Assembly: GCF_008704495.1 (NCBI RefSeq) | Contig: NZ_CP023699.1 | Span: 6,386,001 to 6,450,000, forward strand | DNA: 64,000 bases | From: Streptomyces kanamyceticus | GTDB taxonomy: Bacteria; Actinomycetota; Actinomycetes; Streptomycetales; Streptomycetaceae | Direction of reading: 5' to 3' | Part shown: in pieces, positions 41,397-49,829 of the stretch | Numbering within the stretch: the first letter of the stretch is position 1 | How the letters are laid out: each line of letters opens with the position of its first letter | Position numbers and translations under genes: made by a program | The notes under the pieces: model-generated | What the model saw: only the letters and a program-made list of their open reading frames with translations | Database searches by the model: none | What the model was told of the DNA's origin: nothing

Positions 41397-42452
41397 ATGG
41401 GGACTCGTCAGCCCAAGGGGCGGAGCGGGGGGCGTCCCACCCTTGAGGAGGTGGCGGCCCGCGCCGGGGTGGGCCGCGGCACCGTGTCCCGGGTGATCAA
41501 CGGTTCGCCCCGGGTGAGCGAGCGCACGCGCGCCGCCGTCGAGGAGGCGGTGGCCGAGCTCGGCTACGTCCCGAACACGGCGGCACGGGCCCTTGCCGCC
41601 AACCGTACGGACTCGATCGCGGTCGTCGTCCCCGAGCCGGAGTCGCGCTTCTTCGCGGAGCCGTACTTCTCGGACATCATCCACGGCGTGGGCGCGGCCC
41701 TCGCCGACACCGACATGCAGCTCCTGCTGGCGTTCGCGGGCGGCGACCGGGAGCGCAGGCGGCTCGCCCAGTACCTGGCGGCGCACCGCGTGGACGGCGT
41801 CCTGCTCGTCTCGGTGCACGCCGACGACCCCCTGCCCGACCTCCTGGAGCAGCTGGACATCCCCGCGGTGATCAGCGGCCGCAGATCGGCGGACGAGACC
41901 CTGGCCTCGGTCGACTCGGACAACTTCGCGGGGGCCAGGGCGGCCGTCGGACACCTCGTCGCCCGCGGCCGCCGCACCGTAGCGACGATCACCGGCCGCC
42001 TCGACGTCTACGGCGCCCAGCGCCGCCTGGACGGATACCGCGACGCCCTCACCGAGGCGGGCCACCAGGTCGACGAGGCGCTGATCGCCCGGGGCGACTT
42101 CACCGAGGAGGGCGGCCGCCGCGCGATGACCGAGCTCCTGGCGCGGGCCCCCGCCCTGGACGCGGTCTTCGCGGGCTCGGACGTGATGGCGGCGGGCGCC
42201 CGCCAGGTCCTGCGCACGGCGGGCCGCCGCATACCCGACGACGTGGCCCTGGTCGGCTTCGACGACTCGGCGATCGCCCGCCACATGGACCCGCCCCTGA
42301 CGAGCGTGCGCCAGCCGATCGCGGAGATGGGCCGCACCATGACGGCCGTCCTCCTCGCGGAAATAGCCGACGACCGCCCGGCGGGGGTGCGCCGCCTGTA
42401 CCGCCCACAGATCGTGCTGCCCACGGAACTGGTGACGCGGGCGTCGTCCTGA
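41397..42452 (+). CDS. cebR: LacI-family cellobiose-responsive repressor CebR
   Basis: A 351-residue repressor. The LacI HTH (PTLEEVAARAGVGRGTVSRVINGSPRVSERTRAAVEEAVAELGYVPNTAARAL, residues 15-67) includes the hinge helix. The periplasmic-binding-like effector domain ends with VALVGFDDSAIARHMDPPLTSVRQP. ATG 41397 follows GGGAGG. It is divergent from cebE, and its operator lies between the two genes. Confidence 0.93.
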   Translation: MGTRQPKGRSGGRPTLEEVAARAGVGRGTVSRVINGSPRVSERTRAAVEEAVAELGYVPNTAARALAANRTDSIAVVVPEPESRFFAEPYFSDIIHGVGAALADTDMQLLLAFAGGDRERRRLAQYLAAHRVDGVLLVSVHADDPLPDLLEQLDIPAVISGRRSADETLASVDSDNFAGARAAVGHLVARGRRTVATITGRLDVYGAQRRLDGYRDALTEAGHQVDEALIARGDFTEEGGRRAMTELLARAPALDAVFAGSDVMAAGARQVLRTAGRRIPDDVALVGFDDSAIARHMDPPLTSVRQPIAEMGRTMTAVLLAEIADDRPAGVRRLYRPQIVLPTELVTRASS

Positions 42453-42532
42453 CCACCCCCCCCCGGGGGGGAGGGTGGGGGCAAGATGTACGAGATGTGC
42501 AAGATGGAACCGATCCTGCTAGGTGTTGACCC

Positions 42533-42742
42533 GTGAAAACGGCGTACACCCCTCGCAACTGGTGGACCGAGATCCTGCTCGGCACCCTGGTTACCCTCAC
42601 CTGTACCGCACTGGTCCTGGTGGCGGCGGCCTGGGCGGTGGCGGATCGAGGCGGTTCGATCAACGTCCTCGGCGGCCTGGTGCCGGGGCTCGCCGCGGGC
42701 ACGTGGTCGGCCCGCCGCTACCGACGCCGCCACACTTCTTGA
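42533..42742 (+). CDS. Small two-helix membrane protein
   Basis: A 69-residue protein with helices at about residues 13-37 (LLGTLVTLTCTALVLVAAAWAVA) and 43-57, and a basic tail. GTG 42533 follows AGGTG by about seven bases. No family is recognised. It lies between cebR and the type VII cassette. Confidence 0.6.
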   Translation: MKTAYTPRNWWTEILLGTLVTLTCTALVLVAAAWAVADRGGSINVLGGLVPGLAAGTWSARRYRRRHTS

Positions 42743-42992
42743 ACACGCGGCTGACGTCCGCCCGAGGGTGAGTGCTCGCGCAAAGTTGCGAAGGTGCCCC
42801 GGTGGCTCGTGGCAGCTCAGACCTCTCCGGCTCGGTCGACGGGCTGCCGCAGATGATCGGACCAGCCGTGTCGGCTACTATCCCCCGGAGTTTCGCCGGT
42901 ACTGGTCCGGATGGTGTGGGTGACCCGCCTCATGTACCGAACATGCGCTGCGGCCTGCCGAGCACAGTGGTCAGGCCACGGGAGGGAGAGCC

Positions 42993-43307
42993 GTGTCCGA
43001 TAGCGATCTCACGGTCGACTATGAGTTCTTGAACGATTGCGAACGTCAACTCGGCAACCTGCGCACGACGTTCAAGAACATCGAGAACCGTCGGGACGAC
43101 ATGGAGAAGCACTGGGGCGCCGGGAACATCGCGGACGCCATGGACGACTTCGTCGACAACTGGGACGACTACCGCACCAGGCTTGTCGAGGGCCTGGAAT
43201 CGACGGGCAAACTCGTCGCCGAGACGAAGAAGTCGTTCGAGTCCCTGGACCACGAGCTCGCCAAGCAGGGCAAGGGCGACGGCAAGGGCAAGGGCAAGGG
43301 CCAGTGA
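42993..43307 (+). CDS. WXG100-like type VII secretion protein
   Basis: A 104-residue helical-hairpin protein of the WXG100 (ESAT-6-like) type, with the turn W-G in MEKHWGAGNIADAMDDFVDNWDDYRTRL. A Lys/Gly tail (KGDGKGKGKGQ) ends it. GTG 42993 has GGAGGG upstream. It overlaps the next gene as GTGA. WXG100 proteins usually pair with, and are exported with, a larger T7SS substrate; here that partner is the next gene. No ESX core ATPase gene lies in the window. Confidence 0.8.
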   Translation: MSDSDLTVDYEFLNDCERQLGNLRTTFKNIENRRDDMEKHWGAGNIADAMDDFVDNWDDYRTRLVEGLESTGKLVAETKKSFESLDHELAKQGKGDGKGKGKGQ

Positions 43308-44662
43308 GCACCGCTGTGTCGAAGCGTCGCCCCGCCGACTGGGAGCCGCTGTGCGAGAAGGACCCGGTACCCGGCGACCCGGCAGAGATCCGGGCAGAGG
43401 TCCGGCACATGGTCTCGGTCGCCGAGAAGCTGCGTAAGCAGGCGGCAAACCTCAAAGCCATCTCGGACGAGGACAGGCTCAAGGGGAAGTACGTTAAACG
43501 TCTGCGCGAAGACTCCGGGACGCTGGAGAAGCACATGCGGGAGGTGGCCTCCCGTTACGAGCGGGTCCACGGGCACCTCACCACGTGGGCGAACAAACTG
43601 GAGGACCACCAGGGCGACGCCGACCGGATTCTGCGTGAGGCCAAGGAGAAGCAGGCGGAGGTCGAGCGGGAGAAGGCCAAGGACGCCGAGAAGGCGGACG
43701 GGGACAAGAAGCCGAAACCGTCGGCGAGCGGCGGGGCCGATGACGATCCGCTGCAGACGTACAGAACCCGGCTGGGCACCGTCACCGGGGACCGCGACAG
43801 TGACTCCAACCACTGCGCTAGCAAAATCAACGATGAGATCGACGACATCATCGAGGACTCGTGGTGGGACAACGTCAAGGGCTGGGCCCATGACAATGCC
43901 GATCTGATCAAGGCCTTCATCGACGTTCTCGGCTGGGTGGCGACCTTCGCAGGCTTCTTGGCGCTAGCCATTCCCGGCCTGAACCTGCTCGTCCTGGGCA
44001 TCGCCGCGCTCACGATCGGACTCAGACTCCTCTTGGTGGCATCCGGCGATGCCACCTGGACGGATGTCATCTTCGACGTCGTGGGCGGGCTGCTCGTCGT
44101 CGGCGGCCTCGGGGCCGCCGCGAAGCTCGCCAGCGGCGCCAAGGCCACCGTGGGGGCCGCTCAGACCGCCCGGACCGCCGGCCTGAGTAGAGGGCTCCGC
44201 GGGGTCAAGGGCGTCATGGACGACATGGGGCGGGCCATGTCGAAAATGCCGCAAGGGCCAGGACGGCAGGTCGTCGCGACGAGCCGCAACTCCATCCGTA
44301 AGTCCATCTCCCAGAACGTCGGCCAGGTGGTCAAGGCGCCGCTGAGGGTCAGCCCGCTGTCGACGCTGGTGCATCTCGGCGACAAGGAGATGGCGGGCAT
44401 GGCGAAGATGCTGCAGGCGAACAAGGCCACCTTCCCGGCGGCCGCAGGGGCCGCCGCGGACAAGGCGTACAAGTCCTACCAGGCGGGCCTGGGTATCGCC
44501 TGGACCGGCATGGGGATGGACGTCGCGGACAAGACGCTGGGCAAGAGCGACCTGACAAGCTGGACGCACGAGAACCTCGGGTCCGGCGAGAAGCCGTACA
44601 ACCAGGGGTACTCCGACTGGAAGGACAACACTCTGAAGCCCGCCCCCGATACCCACTGGTAG
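43304..44662 (+). CDS. Putative T7SS-secreted protein with N-terminal T7SS-signal domain
   Basis: A 452-residue protein. The N-terminal 110 residues (RPADWEPLCEKDPVPGDPAEIRAEVRHM... helical) match the putative T7SS secretion-signal domain. A long charged helix, probably coiled-coil, runs to about residue 145. A hydrophobic block at about 205-275 (VLGWVATFAGFLALAIPGLNLLVLGIAALTIGLRLLLVA and VVGGLLVVGGLGAA) resembles the membrane-entry segment of polymorphic toxins. The C-terminal 150 residues have no recognised catalytic motif. The DNA near 43795-43960 is visibly less G/C-biased than its neighbours. It could be an antibacterial effector. Confidence 0.72.
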   Translation: MSTAVSKRRPADWEPLCEKDPVPGDPAEIRAEVRHMVSVAEKLRKQAANLKAISDEDRLKGKYVKRLREDSGTLEKHMREVASRYERVHGHLTTWANKLEDHQGDADRILREAKEKQAEVEREKAKDAEKADGDKKPKPSASGGADDDPLQTYRTRLGTVTGDRDSDSNHCASKINDEIDDIIEDSWWDNVKGWAHDNADLIKAFIDVLGWVATFAGFLALAIPGLNLLVLGIAALTIGLRLLLVASGDATWTDVIFDVVGGLLVVGGLGAAAKLASGAKATVGAAQTARTAGLSRGLRGVKGVMDDMGRAMSKMPQGPGRQVVATSRNSIRKSISQNVGQVVKAPLRVSPLSTLVHLGDKEMAGMAKMLQANKATFPAAAGAAADKAYKSYQAGLGIAWTGMGMDVADKTLGKSDLTSWTHENLGSGEKPYNQGYSDWKDNTLKPAPDTHW

Positions 44663-44728
44663 CGCGGCGGATCACCTGGCACAACGTATCCCGATGCCTC
44701 GTCCGCACTTCAGCCCTGAGGAACGATC

Positions 44729-45142
44729 ATGGACCTGCACTCGGCACAACGCATCACCGAGGCGGAAGCCGCACGCACCGGACTCGGCACCGGCCCCAAC
44801 CGGCGGCTCCGGCTGACCCTGTTCATCGGAATGCCGTTGGTCTTTCCGGTGATCGGGATCATGATCCTGGTGCCGAAGTTCCTGAGGAACGACGTTCTCA
44901 TCGCCTACGAAGCCGGGATCATCGGCTGCCTCCTGCACTACGTCTGGGTCTTCGTGAAGTACCCCCGGTACGCGGGCCGTCCGCCCTACCTCACCCGGGA
45001 TCTCGCCATGGGCGGCGGCTTCTTCCTGCCCTCGTTGATGCTCGGCTTCTGGCCGGGCATCATCGCCGCCCCGGCGTGGGCGCTGTTCGTCGGCGTCGCC
45101 TATGCCGTGGAAGAGATGCGGGAGCACCGTGGCCACCGCTGA
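44729..45142 (+). CDS. Membrane hypothetical protein of the T7SS cassette
   Basis: A 137-residue protein with about four hydrophobic segments (LTLFIGMPLVFPVIGIMILV, AYEAGIIGCLLHYVWVFV, GGGFFLPSLMLGFW, GIIAAPAWALFVGVAYAV). ATG 44729 has GAGGAACG upstream. It overlaps the next gene by 14 bases. A membrane immunity protein is one possibility; I do not recognise the family. Confidence 0.68.
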   Translation: MDLHSAQRITEAEAARTGLGTGPNRRLRLTLFIGMPLVFPVIGIMILVPKFLRNDVLIAYEAGIIGCLLHYVWVFVKYPRYAGRPPYLTRDLAMGGGFFLPSLMLGFWPGIIAAPAWALFVGVAYAVEEMREHRGHR

Positions 45143-45758
45143 GCACCGCCGGGCCCCCACCGGCTTCAACCTGGTGCCGCCGCCCGGCTGGGACGTGATT
45201 CCGCTGCATACGGGGACCGACGAGGCGATGGACCGGATCGTCCGCAGGGCCGTCGCGCAGTTGCCCGTCGGCTTTCCCAAGGACGACATCCCGAAGGCCC
45301 GGCTGAAGCTCACCCAGGAGATGAAGAAGGTCGTCCGCCGGGCCAGGGCCAAAGGGGGGATGACTCTCTACCTCCCCACCGAACGCCTCCACGGCGTCGC
45401 GCTGCCCGTCTCGATCGTCGCCGCCGAGCCGATCGAAATTCCGAGGGTCACGCCCGACCGCGGCCCAGAAGCCGTCCTGCTCGCGCTCGCTTCCGAGACT
45501 CCGGGAGCCGAGATGCGGGAACTCGACGACACCGCGGCGCTGCGCTCGGAGCGAGACGTCCCCGACGATGCCGCCCAGGGCATCGACTTCGCTCACCGCC
45601 AGGTCGAGTACTTCGTGCCGATCCCGGACAGCGCCCCCGACCTGTACCTCACCTTCTCCTTCAGCGCCGTGATCGCGCCCGACTCCGACCCCGCCTTCTA
45701 CGACACTCTCGTGGAACTGTTCGACGCCGTCATGAGCACCTTCCGATGGAGCTATTGA
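45129..45758 (+). CDS. Hypothetical protein A of the T7SS cassette
   Basis: A 209-residue soluble protein starting at GTG 45129 behind GGGAG. It has a beta-rich C-terminal half (VALPVSIVAAEPI..., HRQVEYFVPIPDSAPDLYLTFSFSAVI) that ends in a helical LVELFDAVMSTFRW. A similar layout is common in small Streptomyces proteins encoded beside WXG100 genes. The function is unknown; a chaperone or immunity role is possible. Confidence 0.72.
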   Translation: MATAEHRRAPTGFNLVPPPGWDVIPLHTGTDEAMDRIVRRAVAQLPVGFPKDDIPKARLKLTQEMKKVVRRARAKGGMTLYLPTERLHGVALPVSIVAAEPIEIPRVTPDRGPEAVLLALASETPGAEMRELDDTAALRSERDVPDDAAQGIDFAHRQVEYFVPIPDSAPDLYLTFSFSAVIAPDSDPAFYDTLVELFDAVMSTFRWSY

Positions 45759-45801
45759 GCGACGGCTCCCGTCCGTCGCGCCCCGACGAAAGAGATCACC
45801 C

Positions 45802-46440
45802 ATGTCCGACAGCCCCCTGTGGAGCACCGACCTCGGTGCGCTCCACATCGATACGGATGCCAACCAAGGCCTCTGGGGCTATCTCTGGCTCCAGACGGAC
45901 AAGAAGACCTTCAAGGAGTGGCTGAACGAGTCTTTGACCGGCCTCGCCGCCATCCACAACATCGAACTCACGCGGAAGCTCCGCCGATTCCACAAGGACT
46001 TCTACGAGCGGACGCTGGTCACGCTCAGGGACAAGGTCCAGGCCGACGAGGCGTTCGTCTACCACCCCGTTCCGCTGACCTGCATGCCCTTGGTGATGCA
46101 CGCCACCCGCTTCCACTGCGAGGCCCCTGACGCGGCCTCCTGCGAGGGAGTCGCCGCGCTCACCGTGCCGCACCCGGACATCCCCGAGTGGCAGCAACGA
46201 ACCGGAAGCATTGGTTTCGCCTCGCCGCACCTGGGCGAGGACGGGGTCCGCGTCACCCGTTCCTATCCCGCGGACAGCACCATCATGATGACCTCGGTGA
46301 CGTATCACTGGCACACCCCGCCCGGCATCCCCGACGTCTGCCTCCGCGGGCACCACGACGACCCTGAGGTGATCGCCGCGGCCGTGGAGCCCCTGGACGA
46401 CTTCGCGCGGACGCTCCGGCTGCCCGGGTCGGCCCAGTAG
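45802..46440 (+). CDS. Hypothetical protein B of the T7SS cassette
   Basis: A 212-residue soluble protein (MSDSPLWSTDLGALHIDTDANQGLWGYLWLQTDKKTF...). It contains a HPVPLTCMPLVMHATRFHCEAPD stretch and YHWHTPPGIPDVCLRGHHDDPEV, rich in His and Cys and possibly metal-binding. It is the last gene before the tRNA-His terminator. No homologous family is recognised. Confidence 0.7.
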   Translation: MSDSPLWSTDLGALHIDTDANQGLWGYLWLQTDKKTFKEWLNESLTGLAAIHNIELTRKLRRFHKDFYERTLVTLRDKVQADEAFVYHPVPLTCMPLVMHATRFHCEAPDAASCEGVAALTVPHPDIPEWQQRTGSIGFASPHLGEDGVRVTRSYPADSTIMMTSVTYHWHTPPGIPDVCLRGHHDDPEVIAAAVEPLDDFARTLRLPGSAQ

Positions 46441-46464
46441 GTCCGTGGGGAGACACCGCACGAA

Positions 46465-46498
46465 GAAGGCCCGGCCCGCTTGCGCGGACCGGGCCTTC
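46465..46498. terminator. Bidirectional hairpin terminator
   Basis: A 10-bp perfect stem GAAGGCCCGG/CCGGGCCTTC lies between the T7SS cassette (plus) and the 3' end of tRNA-His (minus). Confidence 0.8.
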
Positions 46499-46507
46499 GC
46501 CGATCAG

Positions 46508-46580
46508 GGTGAGTGACGGGACTTGAACCCGCGGCCACCTGGACCACAACCAGGTGCTCTACCAACTGAGCTACACCCAC
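46508..46580 (-). tRNA. tRNA-His (anticodon GTG)
   Basis: A 73-nt cloverleaf on the minus strand: acceptor GTGGGTG/CACTCAC with one G-U pair, D-arm GCTCAGTTGGTAGAGC, anticodon loop TTGTGGT (anticodon GTG), T-arm CGGGTTCAAGTCCCG, and discriminator C. A G at position -1 (46581) is encoded, as expected for tRNA-His. Confidence 0.96.
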
Positions 46581-46622
46581 CATGTCCGGTCGTTTGTCTT
46601 TCTTCCGACCGGCCGAGAAAAA

Positions 46623-46675
46623 GTGTACAGGGTCCGAAGGGGTGCTCGCGCACACGTTTTCCAGACCCTGTACAC
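46623..46675. repeat. Perfect 12-bp inverted repeat with nested hairpin
   Basis: GTGTACAGGGTC (46623-46634) and GACCCTGTACAC (46664-46675) flank a 29-base spacer that holds a smaller GTGC-TCGC-GCAC hairpin. It lies 16 bases past the orn stop and upstream of tRNA-His, so it may end orn transcription. Confidence 0.75.
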
Positions 46676-46690
46676 AGGGGCTCCGCGGGG

Positions 46691-47293
46691 CTACTCCGCA
46701 GGCAGGACGTGCTTCGCCGCGATCGACTTCGCGGTGTCCGAGTCCGGCCCCGGCTGCGGGACGAAGATCGCCTCGCGGTAGTAGCGGAGCTCGGCGATGG
46801 ACTCGCGGATGTCGGCGAGCGCGCGGTGGTTGCCGTTCTTGTCCGGGCTGTTGAAGTACGCCCGCGGGTACCAGCGCCGGGCCAGTTCCTTGATGGAGGA
46901 GACGTCGACGATGCGGTAGTGGAGGTACTCCTCCAGGGTCCCCATGTCGCGGAGCAGGAAGCCGCGGTCGGTGCCGACCGAGTTTCCGCACAGCGGAGCC
47001 TTCCGCGGCTCCTTGACGTGCTCACGTACATACGCCAGGACCTGCTCCTCGGCGTCCGCCAGCGTGGTTCCGCCGGGCAGCTCGTCGAGGAGACCCGAGG
47101 CGGTGTGCATGGTGCGCACCACCTCGGGCATGGTCTCCAGCGCCGCGTCCGGCGGGCGGATCACGATGTCCACCCCTTCGCCGAGCACGTTCAGTTCCGA
47201 GTCGGTGACCAGTGCGGCCACCTCGATAAGTGCGTCATCCGTCAGCGAGAGCCCGGTCATCTCGCAGTCGATCCACACCATGCGATCGTTCAT
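46691..47293 (-). CDS. orn: Oligoribonuclease
   Basis: A 200-residue DEDDh 3'-5' exonuclease that degrades 2-5 nt RNAs, including pGpG from c-di-GMP breakdown. Catalytic residues are visible: D9 and E11 in WIDCEMTGL, Asp in [10 protein letters not shown], and His plus Asp in [13 protein letters not shown] 47293 has AGGGT upstream; ATG 47281 is an alternative. It lies ten bases downstream of adpA on the same strand, the arrangement known in Streptomyces. Confidence 0.96.
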   Translation of the reverse strand: MNDRMVWIDCEMTGLSLTDDALIEVAALVTDSELNVLGEGVDIVIRPPDAALETMPEVVRTMHTASGLLDELPGGTTLADAEEQVLAYVREHVKEPRKAPLCGNSVGTDRGFLLRDMGTLEEYLHYRIVDVSSIKELARRWYPRAYFNSPDKNGNHRALADIRESIAELRYYREAIFVPQPGPDSDTAKSIAAKHVLPAE

Positions 47294-47303
47294 GCGTCTT
47301 ACC

Positions 47304-48536
47304 CTACGGCGCGCTCCTCTGCCCGGGCAGAGGCGGACGGCCTGGCGCGTACGCGTCCGAGTGCGGCTTGCCGGGATCCGACGCGGGCACGGAGGCCGAC
47401 GAAGGACCGATCGCGCTCGCGGCCGCCGTACGCCGGGTCTGCGTCGGGACCGGGCCCGCCTCCAGGACGGGTACGGCCTGCGGCGTGACCGGCACCGGGT
47501 CCAGCGCGCGCTCGCCCTGTGGCCTGCGGGCGCGGTAGGCGGCCCGGTAGGCGGCGGGGGACGAGCCCAGCTGGCGCCGGAAGTGGCCCCGGAGCGCCAC
47601 CGGTGAGCGGAAGCCGCAGCGGCCCGCGACCTCGTCGACGGAGTAGTCGGAGGTCTCCAGGAGCCGCTGTGCCTGCAGCACCCGCTGGGTGATCAGCCAC
47701 TGCAGCGGCGCGCTGCCGGTCAGCGAACGGAACCTGCGGTCGAAGGTCCGCCTGCTCATGTACGCGCGCGCGGCCAGCGTCTCCACGTCGAACTGCTCGT
47801 GGAGGTGCTCCAGCGCCCAGGCGACGACCTCGGCCAGCGGGTCGGCGCCGATCTCCTCAGGTAAAGACCTGTCGAGATAGCGCTCCTGGCCGCCGGCCCG
47901 GCGCGGCGGCACCACGAGCCTGCGGGCGAGCGCGCCCGCCGCCTCGTTGCCGTGGTCCGTGCGCACGATGTGCAGACAGAGATCAATTCCGGCCGCGGTG
48001 CCCGCGCTCGTCAGCACGTCGCCGTCGTCCACGAAGAGCTCGCGCGGGTCCACGTGGACCGACGGGTAGCGCTTGGCGAGCGTCGGCGCGTACATCCAGT
48101 GCGTGGTCGCCGGGCGCCCGTCGAGGAGTCCGGCGGCGGCCAGGACGAACGCCCCGGTGCAGAGCCCGACGATGCGGGCGCCCTCCTCGTGTGCGCGGCG
48201 CAGCGCGTCCAAAGCCTCCGGCGGCGGCGGCGACGTGATCGACCGCCAGGCCGGCACCACCACGGTGCCCGCGCGGCCGATCGCCTCCAGGCCGTGAGGC
48301 GCGGTCAGTTCAAGACCGCCGGTGGTCCGCAGCGGCCCCTCCTCACCGGCGCATACGAGCAGCCGGTAGCGGGGGACGCCGGCGTCCTGCCGGTCGATGC
48401 CGAACACCGAGAGCGGTATGGAGCTCTCGAAGATGGGGCCACCGCTGAACAGCAGCACCGCTACGATCTCCCGGCGGCGGCGTCCGGACAGCTTCCGGGC
48501 CGTGGTCTCCGGCGCGGCAGTGGAGTCGTGGCTCAT
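47304..48536 (-). CDS. adpA: AraC/XylS-family developmental activator AdpA (BldH)
   Basis: A 410-residue master regulator of morphological differentiation and secondary metabolism. The N-terminal DJ-1/GATase1-like dimerisation domain (about residues 24-205, with [33 protein letters not shown]) is joined to a double-HTH AraC domain (about 230-335, [27 protein letters not shown] and [28 protein letters not shown]). A rare TTA codon for Leu225 lies in the linker, which makes translation depend on the bldA tRNA. The C-terminal 70 residues are low-complexity. The ATG at 48536 overlaps an upstream TGA. Confidence 0.97.
   Translation of the reverse strand: MSHDSTAAPETTARKLSGRRRREIVAVLLFSGGPIFESSIPLSVFGIDRQDAGVPRYRLLVCAGEEGPLRTTGGLELTAPHGLEAIGRAGTVVVPAWRSITSPPPPEALDALRRAHEEGARIVGLCTGAFVLAAAGLLDGRPATTHWMYAPTLAKRYPSVHVDPRELFVDDGDVLTSAGTAAGIDLCLHIVRTDHGNEAAGALARRLVVPPRRAGGQERYLDRSLPEEIGADPLAEVVAWALEHLHEQFDVETLAARAYMSRRTFDRRFRSLTGSAPLQWLITQRVLQAQRLLETSDYSVDEVAGRCGFRSPVALRGHFRRQLGSSPAAYRAAYRARRPQGERALDPVPVTPQAVPVLEAGPVPTQTRRTAAASAIGPSSASVPASDPGKPHSDAYAPGRPPLPGQRSAP
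47862..47864 (-). promoter_or_regulatory. bldA-dependent TTA codon in adpA
   Basis: Codon 225 of adpA reads TTA in the linker between the two domains, the position known from other Streptomyces adpA genes. TTA is very rare in such high-G+C genomes and is read only by the developmentally controlled bldA tRNA. Confidence 0.95.
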
Positions 48537-48932
48537 GGCGCTAAACCCCCCTCGGGCGTCTCGGCTCCCTGTTCTTGACGTGCTTGTTGGGCCTGTCGCT
48601 CCTGCACGTTTCCCCTCGGTCCTCCACCAGTCCCCCGCCGTAATACAGTCAAGATCGAATCTACTGTGTCCCGTGCTACCGGGGTGACCAGTTCAGCACC
48701 CGGCAGATTGTCGACATGGCAACTTGGCGTGAAGCTTTCGATCACGAAGCGTTGCACTCAAGGGCCGTGCTGGGAAGTGCGCCTCGTCGCCATGGCCGGT
48801 CCCCGCAGGGTGCGCGCGGCTTCAAGGCACCTTTCAGCCCTGCTCGGACGGGGGTTGGGGGCCCGTTCGGCCAAGGAATGCGTGCCTGTAGGAAGTTGGC
48901 TGAAAAGCTACGGGAGCGTGCGTGCGAATCGG
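48537..48932. other. adpA upstream region
   Basis: 396 bases upstream of adpA with no convincing gene. It is visibly richer in A/T between 48640 and 48760 than the surroundings, as expected for a regulated promoter and long leader. A 74-codon reading frame (48533-48757, minus) ends on the adpA start but its codons are not Streptomyces-like. AdpA, BldD or gamma-butyrolactone-receptor sites may exist; I cannot assign any. Confidence 0.45.
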
Positions 48933-49385
48933 TCAGTCGACCGGTGCGCCATCGACGCTGTGGCGGGTCCCCCGGTGCGCCCCCGGGGCCGTCCTGCCGT
49001 GCCGTCCGCGGTGCCCCGCGTTCTGTTCTGCAAGCAGTCGCGCGGCGCCCCGTTCGGACTGGCGCAGGAGCACCCGGCAGACCCCGGTGACGGCCACCAG
49101 GCCGAGCGCCGCGCCCGCGGCGCCCGCCAGCGATGTTCCGTAGCCGACGAGGACTACGGGAACCAGGACGCAGCTGAACGCGGCCCAGCGGACCACGTCG
49201 CTCGCCGAGTCCTGCGCGGGCGCGTCCCCCGGCTCCTGGGCGCGGGGCGTGGGCACCCGCGACGCGCGGCGCTCGGGCGCGCCCTCCGGCGGGCGCCGAC
49301 GGCTGTGCGTCGCGGAGTGTGCCCCTTGCTCGGGTGAAGGAGTGAGCGTGGGGGAGGGTGGGGACGCGGTCGAGGGTCCAGGCAC
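48933..49385 (-). CDS. Small membrane hypothetical protein
   Basis: A 150-residue protein: an N-terminal Pro/Ser/Arg-rich region of about 60 residues, two hydrophobic helices (VVRWAAFSCVLVPVVLVGYGTSL and AGAAGAALGLVAVTGVCRVLL, about residues 63-105), and a basic tail. GTG 49385 follows GGGAG by seven bases. It has the layout of many uncharacterised Streptomyces membrane proteins and lies upstream of adpA on the same strand. Confidence 0.6.
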   Translation of the reverse strand: MPGPSTASPPSPTLTPSPEQGAHSATHSRRRPPEGAPERRASRVPTPRAQEPGDAPAQDSASDVVRWAAFSCVLVPVVLVGYGTSLAGAAGAALGLVAVTGVCRVLLRQSERGAARLLAEQNAGHRGRHGRTAPGAHRGTRHSVDGAPVD

Positions 49386-49829
49386 GGCGTGCTCCCTGTG
49401 GCGGTGGCGTACGGAGGTTCAACGCGCGGTCGTCCGGCCGGTCACTGCCGTGCCGCCGGATGCGCGCGCCGGGACGTCGCGCGGCCGGGAGTCGCCAGGG
49501 TCACGGGTCGTGCGGCAGAAGGGCCCGGACGGGTGCGCAAACCGCCTGTACGGGGCAGCAACCATTGCCATACGGGCGAGGCTCATGCATGCTCCGGTGA
49601 ACGCCGGAGGCCCCTGCGCGGCCCGGCAGGAGACGCCCGTACGGGGGTCTTCGCAGGCTCTGGGCAGGAGAGGAGTGTCGCCGTACCCTTGGGGGTATGG
49701 GGTTGGGAAGATGATTCCCGGACGACCTTCCAGGTACTGAACCTTCGTACCAGAACCTTTCGTACCACGACCTTCGTACCACCCGAACAAGCCGACCCTC
49801 CCACAGAGGACTCCTTCGCCGAGACACCG
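49386..49829. other. Upstream region of the stress-protein gene
   Basis: 444 bases without a convincing gene. It includes a CTTGGGGGTATGGGG patch near 49688 and three direct repeats at 49741-49781. The rest looks like ordinary intergenic DNA. Confidence 0.5.
49741..49781 (+). promoter_or_regulatory. Three direct repeats ACCTTCGTACCA
   Basis: ACCTTCGTACCA (49741-49752), ACCTTTCGTACCA (49755-49767) and ACCTTCGTACCA (49770-49781) recur every 14-15 bases, about 50-90 bases ahead of the stress-protein start. The spacing suggests an array of binding sites for one regulator, or an RNA element. Confidence 0.6.

Noticed and set aside
42453..42485. Long C/G homopolymer stretch after cebR as a regulatory element
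   Set aside because: It can form a simple hairpin and is more likely a terminator or slippage tract; no further support.
46508..46580. Integrated plasmid or prophage attachment at tRNA-His
   Set aside because: No integrase, excisionase, replication gene or second att copy is visible in the window, although the T7SS cassette lies next to it.
48742..49422. Alternative 226-codon minus-strand frame upstream of adpA
   Set aside because: It overlaps the better supported GTG 49385 gene in another frame, has a composition unlike a protein and no ribosome site.
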